Source: Nocardioides flavescens
GTDB lineage: Bacteria; Actinomycetota; Actinomycetes; Propionibacteriales; Nocardioidaceae
DNA: 64,000 nucleotides
Direction of reading: 5' to 3'
Assembly: GCF_009823805.1 (NCBI RefSeq)
Contig: NZ_WUEK01000001.1
Location: 144,688-208,687 of the forward strand
Of the stretch, positions 27,304 to 34,385 are shown one piece after another. Position numbers and translations under genes: made by a program. Within the stretch, counting starts at the first letter, position 1, and each line of letters opens with the position of its first letter. The notes below the pieces were generated by a model, which was not told the DNA's origin, made no database searches, and saw only the letters and a list, made by a program, of their open reading frames with translations.

Positions 27304-27909
27304 TCAGGAGTAGATCGTGACCGGCTTGAACGACGGGCGCTGCTGCTCGAAGGCGTCGATGGCCTCGGCGTGGCCGAGGGTGATCCCGATGTCGTCGAGC
27401 CCCTCGAGCAGCCGCCAGCGGGTGTAGTCGTCGATGTCGAAGGAGTCCTCGATCGCGTCGGGGCCCTCACCGGCGCGCACCGTGCGGGACTCGAGGTCGA
27501 CGGTGATGACGCCACCGGGGTTGTCCTCGAGGAAGTCCCACAGGCGCTGGACGACCTTCTCGTCGACCTTGGCCGCGAGCAGCCCGGCCTTGCCGGAGTT
27601 GCCGCGGAAGATGTCGGCGAAGCGGCTCGAGATCACGACCTTGAAGCCGTAGTCCATCAGCGCCCACACGGCGTGCTCGCGCGAGGAGCCGGTGCCGAAG
27701 TCGGGGCCGGCGACGAGCACCGTGCCAGCGGCGTACTCCGGACGGTTGAGGACGAACGACGGGTCGTTGCGCCAGGCGGAGAACAGCCCGTCCTCGAAGC
27801 CCGTGCGGGTCACGCGCTTGAGGTAGACCGCGGGGATGATCTGGTCGGTGTCGACGTTGCTGCGGCGCAGCGGGACGCCGACGCCGGTGTGGCTGGTGAA
27901 CGCGTCCAC
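27304..27909 (-). CDS. leuD: 3-isopropylmalate dehydratase small subunit
   Basis: Swivelling-domain subunit of isopropylmalate isomerase in leucine synthesis. 201 aa; it begins [30 protein letters not shown] and contains [17 protein letters not shown], the substrate-specificity loop region. It starts one base after the leuC stop. Two tandem GGGTCAGACGC units lie at its stop. The C-terminal [19 protein letters not shown] block is normal. Confidence 0.97.
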   Translation of the reverse strand: MDAFTSHTGVGVPLRRSNVDTDQIIPAVYLKRVTRTGFEDGLFSAWRNDPSFVLNRPEYAAGTVLVAGPDFGTGSSREHAVWALMDYGFKVVISSRFADIFRGNSGKAGLLAAKVDEKVVQRLWDFLEDNPGGVITVDLESRTVRAGEGPDAIEDSFDIDDYTRWRLLEGLDDIGITLGHAEAIDAFEQQRPSFKPVTIYS

Positions 27910-27910
27910 G

Positions 27911-29356
27911 TCAGCCCTCCTGTCCGGTGCTGGTGCTGGCGACCTCGAGCGGCTCGAGGTCGGCGGGCGAGGAGAGCGTGCCGCGGATCGCGGTCGCCGC
28001 GGCGACCGGCACCGAGACGAGGTGGGTGCGACCGCCCTTGCCCTGGCGGCCCTCGAAGTTGCGGTTGGAGGTCGAGGCGCTGCGCTCGCCCGGCTCGAGG
28101 GTGTCGGGGTTCATGCCCAGGCACATCGAGCAGCCGGCGCCGCGCCACTCGGCGCCAGCCTCCTTGAAGATGACGTCCAGGCCCTCGTCCTGGGCCTGCA
28201 GCCGCACCCGGACCGAGCCGGGGACGACGAGCAGGCGGGTCGAGGAGTCGACGCGGCGGCCCTTGACGATCTCGGCGGCGAGGCGGAGGTCCTCGATGCG
28301 GCCGTTGGTGCAGGAGCCGACGAACACGGTGTCGACCTTGATGTCGCGCATCGGGGTGCCGGCCTCGAGGCCCATGTACTCCAGCGCCTTCTCGGTGGCC
28401 GTCCTGTCGGTCGGCTCCTCGAAGTCGTCGGGGCTGGGCACGACCCCACCGAGCGGCACGCCCTGGCCGGGGTTGGTGCCCCAGGTGACGAACGGCGTCA
28501 TGGTCGAGGCGTCGAGGACGATCTCCTCGTCGAAGACGGCGTCGTCGTCGGTGACCAGGGTGCGCCAGTGCGCGACGGCGGCGTCCCACTCCTCGCCCTG
28601 CGGCGCCTCGGGCTTGCCCTGGATGTAGTCGAACGTCGTCTGGTCGGGCGCGATGAGACCGGCCTTGGCACCCCACTCGATGCTCATGTTGCAGACCGTC
28701 ATCCGGCCCTCCATGGAGAGCTCCTCGATGGCCTGGCCGCGGTACTCGACGATGTAGCCCTGTCCCCCGCCGGTGCCGGTGTGGGCGATGAGGGTGAGCA
28801 CGAGGTCCTTGGCGGTGACGCCCTCGGGCAGCGAGCCGTTGACCGTGACGGCCATCGTCTTGGGCTTCGACTGCGACAGCGTCTGGGTGGCCAGGACGTG
28901 CTCGACCTCGGAGGTGCCGATGCCGAACGCGATCGCACCGAACGCACCGTGGGTGCTGGTGTGGCTGTCACCGCAGACGATCGTCATGCCCGGCTGGGTG
29001 AGCCCGAGCTGCGGGCCGACGACGTGGACGATGCCCTGGTCGAGGTCGCCGAGCGGGTGCAGGCGCACGCCGAACTCCGCGGCGTTCTTGCGCAGCGTCT
29101 CGACCTGCGTGCGGGAGACGGGGTCGGCGATCGGCTTGTCCCAGTCGACCGTGGGGACGTTGTGGTCCTCGGTCGCCAGCGTCAGGTCGGGGCGGCGCAC
29201 CGTGCGACCGCTGAGCCGCAGGCCCTCGAAGGCCTGGGGGCTGGTCACCTCGTGGATGAGGTGGAGGTCGATGTAGAGCAGGTCCGGCTCGCCCGGCTCC
29301 GAGCGGACGACGTGCTCGTCCCAGACCTTCTCCGACAGTGTCTTGCCCATGTGCAC
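27911..29356 (-). CDS. leuC: 3-isopropylmalate dehydratase large subunit
   Basis: 481-aa aconitase-family subunit that converts 2-isopropylmalate to 3-isopropylmalate with LeuD. The [4Fe-4S] ligands are visible in FVGSCTNGR and in [24 protein letters not shown] and [11 protein letters not shown] are family motifs. ATG 29356 has AAGGAG upstream (GAAGGAGTGCACATG). Transcribed as leuCD, divergent from an IclR gene with a palindrome between. Confidence 0.97.
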   Translation of the reverse strand: MHMGKTLSEKVWDEHVVRSEPGEPDLLYIDLHLIHEVTSPQAFEGLRLSGRTVRRPDLTLATEDHNVPTVDWDKPIADPVSRTQVETLRKNAAEFGVRLHPLGDLDQGIVHVVGPQLGLTQPGMTIVCGDSHTSTHGAFGAIAFGIGTSEVEHVLATQTLSQSKPKTMAVTVNGSLPEGVTAKDLVLTLIAHTGTGGGQGYIVEYRGQAIEELSMEGRMTVCNMSIEWGAKAGLIAPDQTTFDYIQGKPEAPQGEEWDAAVAHWRTLVTDDDAVFDEEIVLDASTMTPFVTWGTNPGQGVPLGGVVPSPDDFEEPTDRTATEKALEYMGLEAGTPMRDIKVDTVFVGSCTNGRIEDLRLAAEIVKGRRVDSSTRLLVVPGSVRVRLQAQDEGLDVIFKEAGAEWRGAGCSMCLGMNPDTLEPGERSASTSNRNFEGRQGKGGRTHLVSVPVAAATAIRGTLSSPADLEPLEVASTSTGQEG

Positions 29357-29364
29357 TCCTTCGT

Positions 29365-29382
29365 CACTCGACCGGTCGAGTG
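29365..29382. promoter_or_regulatory. perfect palindrome, candidate IclR-type operator
   Basis: CACTCGACCGGTCGAGTG is an 18-base perfect palindrome nine bases upstream of leuC and 42 bases upstream of the IclR gene. Position just before the leuC start, within a 68-base divergent region, fits repression of leuCD or autoregulation by the adjacent IclR protein. Streptomyces NdgR (the IclR-family leuCD regulator) is the known parallel. Confidence 0.5.
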
Positions 29383-29424
29383 TACGCCTTGCGGTCCCAT
29401 AGTCTGAGACGGCAGTATTGCCAT

Positions 29425-30156
29425 ATGGACAACGGATCGGGCGTGGGGGTGCTCGACAAGGCCGCCCTGGTGCTCACGGCCCTCGAAGCAGGCCCCGCCA
29501 CCCTGGCAGGACTCGTCGCCGGCACGGGCCTCGCCCGACCGACCGCTCACCGTCTGGCCGTCGCCCTCGAGCACCACCGCCTCGTCGCGCGCGACATGCA
29601 GGGGCGCTTCGTCCTCGGTCCGCGCCTCGCCGAGCTGTCCGCCGCCGCCGGCGAGGACCGGCTGCTCGCCACCGCCGGTCCGGTTCTCGCGCGACTGCGC
29701 GACATCACCGGCGAGTCCGCCCAGCTGTGGCGCCGCCAGGGCGACGTCCGCGTCTGCGTCGCCGCCGCCGAGCGCCCCTCGGGCCTGCGCGACACCATCC
29801 CGGTGGGCTCGCAGCTCACGATGCGCGCCGGCTCCGCCGCGCAGGTGCTGCTGGCCTGGGAGGACCCCGAGCGGATGCACCGCGGCCTGCAGAACGCCGC
29901 CTTCTCCGCCGCGGCGCTGTCCGGCATCCGTCGCCGCGGCTGGGCGCAGTCGGTCGGCGAGCGCGAGCAGGGCGTCGCCTCCGTGTCCGCCCCGGTGCGC
30001 TCCCCCAGCGGCAAGATCATCGCCGCCGTCTCCGTCTCCGGCCCCCTCGAGCGCCTCTCGCGTCAGCCCGGCCGCATGCACGCCCCTGCCGTCCTCGCCG
30101 CCGCCGAGCGGCTCTCCGAGTCGCTGCGGCGCGCCGCCGCCACCGACGCCGTCTGA
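29425..30156 (+). CDS. IclR-family regulator, NdgR/LeuR-like
   Basis: 243 aa from ATG 29425 ([21 protein letters not shown]). N-terminal winged helix (residues about 8-70, [20 protein letters not shown]) and C-terminal IclR effector domain ([53 protein letters not shown]). The position, divergent from leuCD, is that of NdgR/LtbR, regulators of leucine synthesis in Streptomyces and corynebacteria. Effector and mode are inferred. Confidence 0.9.
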   Translation: MDNGSGVGVLDKAALVLTALEAGPATLAGLVAGTGLARPTAHRLAVALEHHRLVARDMQGRFVLGPRLAELSAAAGEDRLLATAGPVLARLRDITGESAQLWRRQGDVRVCVAAAERPSGLRDTIPVGSQLTMRAGSAAQVLLAWEDPERMHRGLQNAAFSAAALSGIRRRGWAQSVGEREQGVASVSAPVRSPSGKIIAAVSVSGPLERLSRQPGRMHAPAVLAAAERLSESLRRAAATDAV

Positions 30157-30163
30157 GGGTGTC

Positions 30164-30251
30164 GGAACCCCAGCATCTGCTGGGATCGCCAACGTTCTGG
30201 GGTGTTGCAACGGCCCAGAACGTTGGCAGTACCAGCATCTGCTGGGGTTCC
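30164..30251. repeat. 88-nt cloverleaf palindrome B
   Basis: Outer stem GGAACC (30164-30169) / GGTTCC (30246-30251). Arm 1 is CCAGCA-TC-TGCTGG (30170-30183). Arm 2 is GCCAACGTTCTGGG (30188-30201) with CCCAGAACGTTGGC (30214-30227), looped by GTGTTGCAACGG. Arm 3 repeats CCAGCA-TC-TGCTGG (30232-30245). All stems are perfect. It fills the gap between the IclR and Nudix genes. Confidence 0.85.
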
Positions 30252-30262
30252 GCCGGAACGCC

Positions 30263-30832
30263 GTGGCGTTCAATTGGGGGGTGACGACCGAGGGCGCCGG
30301 GTGGCGGACGCTGGCCACGCGGGAGGTCTACGCCAACCGCTGGATCCGGGTGCGCGAGGACGACGTGACGCGCCCCGACGGCGGTGCGGGCATCTACGGC
30401 GTGGTCGAGGTGCGCCAGCCCGCGGTGTTCGTGGTGGCGGTGACCGACGCCGACGAGGTGCTGCTCGTGACGCTGGAGCGCTACACGACCGGGCGCAGCG
30501 TCGAGGTGCCGGCCGGGGGCAGCGACGGCGACGACCTCGAGGTCGCCGCTCGTCGTGAGCTGCTGGAGGAGACCGGTCACACGGCCCGAGACTGGACGCC
30601 GCTGGGCACGCAGTTCTCGCTCAACGGCGTGGCGCGCGCCGAGGCGCGGGTCTTCCTCGCAAGGGGCCTGAGCCGCGAGCCCGGTGCGAGCCTCGACGCC
30701 GCCGAGGGCATCGCCGCCGTCTCGGCCCACCCGTGGGGCGAGGTGCGCGAGATGCTGCGCGACGGCACCATCCACGACTCCGAGACCGCCGGAGCACTCC
30801 TGCTCGCCGCGCTCGAGCTCGGTTGGGCCTGA
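30263..30832 (+). CDS. Nudix hydrolase
   Basis: 189 aa if GTG 30263 is used; GTG 30281 (VTTEGAGWRTLATREVYANRWI) is equally possible and better resembles the N-terminus of ADP-ribose pyrophosphatase-like proteins. The Nudix box reads PAGGSDGDDLEVAAR followed by RELLEETGH: the core RELLEETG is intact, but the upstream part is one residue short and its first Glu is Asp. The family hydrolyses nucleoside diphosphates linked to another moiety, with Mg2+. Monocistronic; flanked by repeats on both sides. Confidence 0.85.
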   Translation: MAFNWGVTTEGAGWRTLATREVYANRWIRVREDDVTRPDGGAGIYGVVEVRQPAVFVVAVTDADEVLLVTLERYTTGRSVEVPAGGSDGDDLEVAARRELLEETGHTARDWTPLGTQFSLNGVARAEARVFLARGLSREPGASLDAAEGIAAVSAHPWGEVREMLRDGTIHDSETAGALLLAALELGWA

Positions 30833-30839
30833 GGCGCCG

Positions 30840-30956
30840 CACTTCGCGCCGGGTCGGCGTCCGTCCAGCAGCACTTCGCGCCGGGTCGGCGTACGTCCAG
30901 CAGCACTTCGCGCCGGGTCGGCGTACGTCCAGCAGCACTTCGCGCCGGGTCGGCGT
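30840..30956. repeat. 32-bp tandem repeat, four units
   Basis: The 20-base core ACTTCGCGCCGGGTCGGCGT recurs with starts near 30841, 30873, 30905 and 30937, joined by an 11-base segment of the type (A/C)CGTCCAGCAG plus C. Period is exactly 32. Units differ at one base. The array begins 8 bases after the Nudix stop and its last base is the first base of the ogt stop codon on the opposite strand. Confidence 0.9.
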
Positions 30957-31459
30957 CAGAACAGGGCGCCGCGGGTCTCGAGGTCGAGCAGCGTCTGCTT
31001 GCGCCCGAGCCCGCCGGCGTAGCCGGTGAGGGTCCCGTTGGCCCCGATGACGCGGTGGCACGGGATGACGACCGGGATCGGGTTGCGGCCGTTGGCGAGA
31101 CCGACGGCGCGCGAGGCGGCCGGGGTCTTGCCGATGCGCCGCGCCAGCTCGCCGTACGACGCGGTCTCGCCGAAGCCGATGCCGCGCAGCGCCGTCCACA
31201 CGGTCTGCTGGAACGGCGTGCCGCGCGGGGCGAGCGGGAGGTCGAAATCCTCGAGCTCGCCGGCGAAGTAGGCCGTGAGCTGGGCGGCGGTCTCGACCAG
31301 CACCGGATCGGCGTCATCCCGCTCGCCCCGGTCGAGACCGTCGGCGGGCAGGTCGGGACCGACGACCGGGAACGGCGAGAACTCGATCATCGTCAGCGCG
31401 TCGTCGTGGGCGACGAGCCGCAGCTCGTCGATCGGTGAGTCGAGGACGGTCCAGGACAC
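30956..31459 (-). CDS. ogt: methylated-DNA--protein-cysteine methyltransferase
   Basis: Suicidal repair protein that takes O6-methyl groups from guanine. 167 aa; active-site motif PVVIPCHRVIGANG with the acceptor Cys, preceded by the helix-turn-helix SYGELARRIGKTPAASRAVG. N-terminal RNase H-like domain is present. The ATG at 31459 is one base from the stop of the ada/alkA gene, so both are cotranscribed, as in mycobacteria. Confidence 0.96.
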   Translation of the reverse strand: MSWTVLDSPIDELRLVAHDDALTMIEFSPFPVVGPDLPADGLDRGERDDADPVLVETAAQLTAYFAGELEDFDLPLAPRGTPFQQTVWTALRGIGFGETASYGELARRIGKTPAASRAVGLANGRNPIPVVIPCHRVIGANGTLTGYAGGLGRKQTLLDLETRGALF

Positions 31460-31460
31460 G

Positions 31461-33026
31461 TCAGGCTCCTTGGTCTGGGAGGGCTGCGGGGGCCGGCATG
31501 AGGGTGTTCCACAGGTGCAGCAGGGCGTAGGAGCGCCACGGACGCCAGCGGTCGCTGTCGGCGATCACGGCGGCGACCGAGTCGGGGTCGTGGCCCAGGC
31601 CGCGCAGGGCGTTGCGGACGCCGATGTCGGTGGGGAGGAAGACGTCGGGGTGGCCGAGGGCGCGCATCGCGACGTAGTCGGCGGTCCAGGGCCCGATGCC
31701 GGGCAGGGCGATCATCGCGGTGCGCACGGCGTCGCGGTCGGCCCCGCGGTCGAGGGCGACGGTGCCGTCGGCGAGGGCGCCGGCCAGTGCTACCAGGGCC
31801 CGCCCGCGAGCCCGCGGCATCGGCAGCGTCGTGGGGTCGACACCGGCCAGCGTCGCCGCCGACGGGAAGAGGTGGGTGAGGCCGGGCTCGCCGGTCTCGA
31901 CCGGAGTGCCGTGCTCGGCGACCATCCGGCCCTGCACGGTGCGCGCGCCGGTCACGCTGACCTGCTGTCCGACGACGGTGCGGATGGCGGTCTCGTCGCC
32001 GTCGACCTGCCCGGGCACGCGCAGGCCCCGGCAGGCCCGCACCAGCGGACCGATGACCGGGTCGCCGAGGAACTGGTCGTCGACCGCGACCGGGTCGCAG
32101 TCGGCGTCGACGAGCCGGCGGGCACGCTCGAGCGCGGCGGCGGTGTCGCGCAGGTCGTGCAGCCGGAACTCCGCAGTGACGAACGCCGTCTGGCCGGTCG
32201 CCGGGGCGTCGTCGAGCTCGACCCGCACCGTGCCGGGCCCGTGCGGGAGGTCGAGGGTGCGGGCGTACCAGCCGCTGCCGTCGGGGTGGTGACCGGCGGT
32301 CTCGACACCGGGCACGAGGTGGTAGGCCAGGAAGGCGAGCAGCGCCCGGCCCGCGAACGGCGTCCGCACGGCCAGGCGCATCCGCACCGTCCCCACGGCG
32401 ACCGGCTCGCCGGGAGCCCGGGTCGGGCCACCACCGCTGCGGCGGCGCAGCTCGGTCGGTGTCGAGGCGTAGACCTCGCGCACCGTCTCGTTGAACTGCC
32501 GCACGCTGCTGAACCCGGCCGCGAAGGCGATGTCGGCGAAGCTCAGGTCGGTCGTCTCGACGAGCACGCGGGCGGTCTGGGCGCGACGGGCCCGGGCCAG
32601 CGCGAGCGGTCCGGCGCCCAGCTCGGCGGTCAGCAGACGGGTGAGGTGGCGCGGGGTGTAGCCGACGCGACGGGCCAGCCCCTCCACGCCCTCGCGGTCG
32701 ACGACCCCGTCGGCGAGCAGGCGCATCGCGCGGCCGGCGACCGTGGCCGCGACGTCCCAGTCGGGACTGCCGGGGACGGCGTCCGGTAGGCAGCGCTTGC
32801 AGGCGCGGTAGCCCGCCGCCTGGGCCGAGGCCGCACTCGGGTGGAAGCTCACGTTGGCGTACGCCGGGGTGCGGGCCGGGCAGGACGGCCGGCAGTAGAT
32901 GCCGGTCGTGCGCACGGCCGTCCAGAACACCCCGTCGAAGCGGCGGTCGCGCGACTTCACCGCCCGGTAGCAGGACTCGGGATCGAGCCCGGCGCGCGGC
33001 TCCTCGTCCTCGGTGTTCGTCGTCAC
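31461..33026 (-). CDS. alkA: Ada regulator fused to AlkA glycosylase
   Basis: 521 aa from GTG 33026. Residues about 12-85 are the Ada methyl-phosphotriester domain with the four zinc cysteines (GIYCRPSCPAR ... ACKRC). Residues about 95-190 are an AraC-type helix-turn-helix pair (GFSSVRQFNETVREVY). The rest is AlkA: an N-terminal beta domain and HhH-GPD motif LPGIGPWTADYVAMRALG followed by the catalytic Asp in PTDIGV. It senses methylation damage, activates the response and removes alkylated bases. Same design as mycobacterial ada-alkA, with ogt downstream. Confidence 0.94.
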   Translation of the reverse strand: MTTNTEDEEPRAGLDPESCYRAVKSRDRRFDGVFWTAVRTTGIYCRPSCPARTPAYANVSFHPSAASAQAAGYRACKRCLPDAVPGSPDWDVAATVAGRAMRLLADGVVDREGVEGLARRVGYTPRHLTRLLTAELGAGPLALARARRAQTARVLVETTDLSFADIAFAAGFSSVRQFNETVREVYASTPTELRRRSGGGPTRAPGEPVAVGTVRMRLAVRTPFAGRALLAFLAYHLVPGVETAGHHPDGSGWYARTLDLPHGPGTVRVELDDAPATGQTAFVTAEFRLHDLRDTAAALERARRLVDADCDPVAVDDQFLGDPVIGPLVRACRGLRVPGQVDGDETAIRTVVGQQVSVTGARTVQGRMVAEHGTPVETGEPGLTHLFPSAATLAGVDPTTLPMPRARGRALVALAGALADGTVALDRGADRDAVRTAMIALPGIGPWTADYVAMRALGHPDVFLPTDIGVRNALRGLGHDPDSVAAVIADSDRWRPWRSYALLHLWNTLMPAPAALPDQGA

Positions 33027-33152
33027 CCCACCATCCTGACCCACGGCACCGACACCGGGCTGGCGGGATTCGGACACCAGGACAGAACGTCGTCCGCGCC
33101 GGTCAGGCGCGATCCGCCGACGCCGGTTGCGGACGTCTGCCACGATTCACAC

Positions 33153-34346
33153 GTGTCCGCCAGGCGGCTGGAGCCGCGCGATCGCCGTACCGTGCTGATC
33201 GTCGTCGTCGCCACCCAGCTCGTGCTGGCCCTGCTGACCGGGCTGACCGTGAGCTACGCGTACGGCCGCGTCGACGACATCGGCGCTGGCGACCCGATCC
33301 CCCACCGCGGGAAGAAGCCCGCCATCGGCGGTGACGCCCTCAACGTCCTGGTGCTCGGCTCGGACTCCCGTGTCGGGGCCGGCAACGACCTCGACGGGCA
33401 GACCGACATCGGTCAACGTGCTGACACCACGATCCTGGTCCACGTCTCCGCCGACCGGCAGACCGTCTACGGCGTCTCGCTGCCGCGCGACGCCCTCGTC
33501 GACCGACCGGAGTGCACGGACGCACAGGGCGACACCGTGCCGGCCGCCGACGACGTGATGTTCAACGACGCATTCTCCGTGGGCGGTCCGACGTGCACGG
33601 TCGCGATGGTGCAGGACCTCACCGGGGTCTACATCGACCACTACGTCGTCGTCGACTTCGCCGGCTTCAAGGACATGGTCGACGCGGTCGACGGCGTCAC
33701 GGTGTGCATCCCCGAGGACATCGACGACAGCGAGCACGGCATCACCTTCCAGGCCGGCACGCAGACCCTCGACGGCCAGAAGGCCCTCGACTACGTGCGC
33801 GAGCGCTCCTCGACGCCCAACGCCGACATCGGCCGGATGAAGCGCCAGCAGGCCTTCATCGCCTCGATGGTCAGCAAGGTCGTCTCGGCCGGCACCCTCT
33901 CGAAGCCGACCCGGGTCTTCGCCTTCCTGCGGGCCGCGACCGCCTCGATCGTCACCGACCCCGAGCTCGACTCCCTGCGCGACCTGGGCGACCTGGCGCT
34001 GCAGTTCCGCAAGACGGGACTCGACGACATCACCTTCGTGACCGTCCCGATCGCCGAGGCGCCCTCCGACCCGAACCGGCTCGTGTGGACCGACCAGGCG
34101 CAGGGGCTCTGGAAGGCGATCACCGCCGACCAGCCGCTGCCCGCCCGCTACCGCGACGGGAGCATCAGCGCCGCCGAGACGCCGGGCACCCCGAGCGCGA
34201 CGGCCTCCGGGAGCAGCCCCAGCGCCTCCCCCGGCACCACGTCTAGCGCGTCGCCCTCCGACGGCGCGACGTCGGCTGCCCCCACCGAGGGACCCACCCA
34301 GCAGGAGACCGAGGAGCAGGCCGCGCAGAACGGCCTCTGCGCCTGA
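33153..34346 (+). CDS. LytR-CpsA-Psr family glycopolymer transferase
   Basis: 397 aa from GTG 33153. One N-terminal membrane helix (about residues 14-37) places the catalytic domain outside. LCP motifs are VLVLGSDSRVGAGNDLDGQTDI, ADTTILVHVSADRQTVYGVSLPRD and KALDYVRERSS, with the Asp/Arg residues that bind polyprenyl pyrophosphate. LCP enzymes attach teichoic acid, arabinogalactan or capsule to peptidoglycan. Residues from about 345 form a Ser/Pro/Thr-rich, low-complexity tail. Divergent from ada/alkA. Confidence 0.93.
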   Translation: MSARRLEPRDRRTVLIVVVATQLVLALLTGLTVSYAYGRVDDIGAGDPIPHRGKKPAIGGDALNVLVLGSDSRVGAGNDLDGQTDIGQRADTTILVHVSADRQTVYGVSLPRDALVDRPECTDAQGDTVPAADDVMFNDAFSVGGPTCTVAMVQDLTGVYIDHYVVVDFAGFKDMVDAVDGVTVCIPEDIDDSEHGITFQAGTQTLDGQKALDYVRERSSTPNADIGRMKRQQAFIASMVSKVVSAGTLSKPTRVFAFLRAATASIVTDPELDSLRDLGDLALQFRKTGLDDITFVTVPIAEAPSDPNRLVWTDQAQGLWKAITADQPLPARYRDGSISAAETPGTPSATASGSSPSASPGTTSSASPSDGATSAAPTEGPTQQETEEQAAQNGLCA

Positions 34347-34385
34347 TCCGGCCCCCGATCCTGAGCCACGTCCTCAGCCAACTCT

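Noticed and set aside
30840..30956. CRISPR-like array
   Set aside because: The whole 32-bp unit is repeated, so there are no unique spacers; no cas genes nearby.
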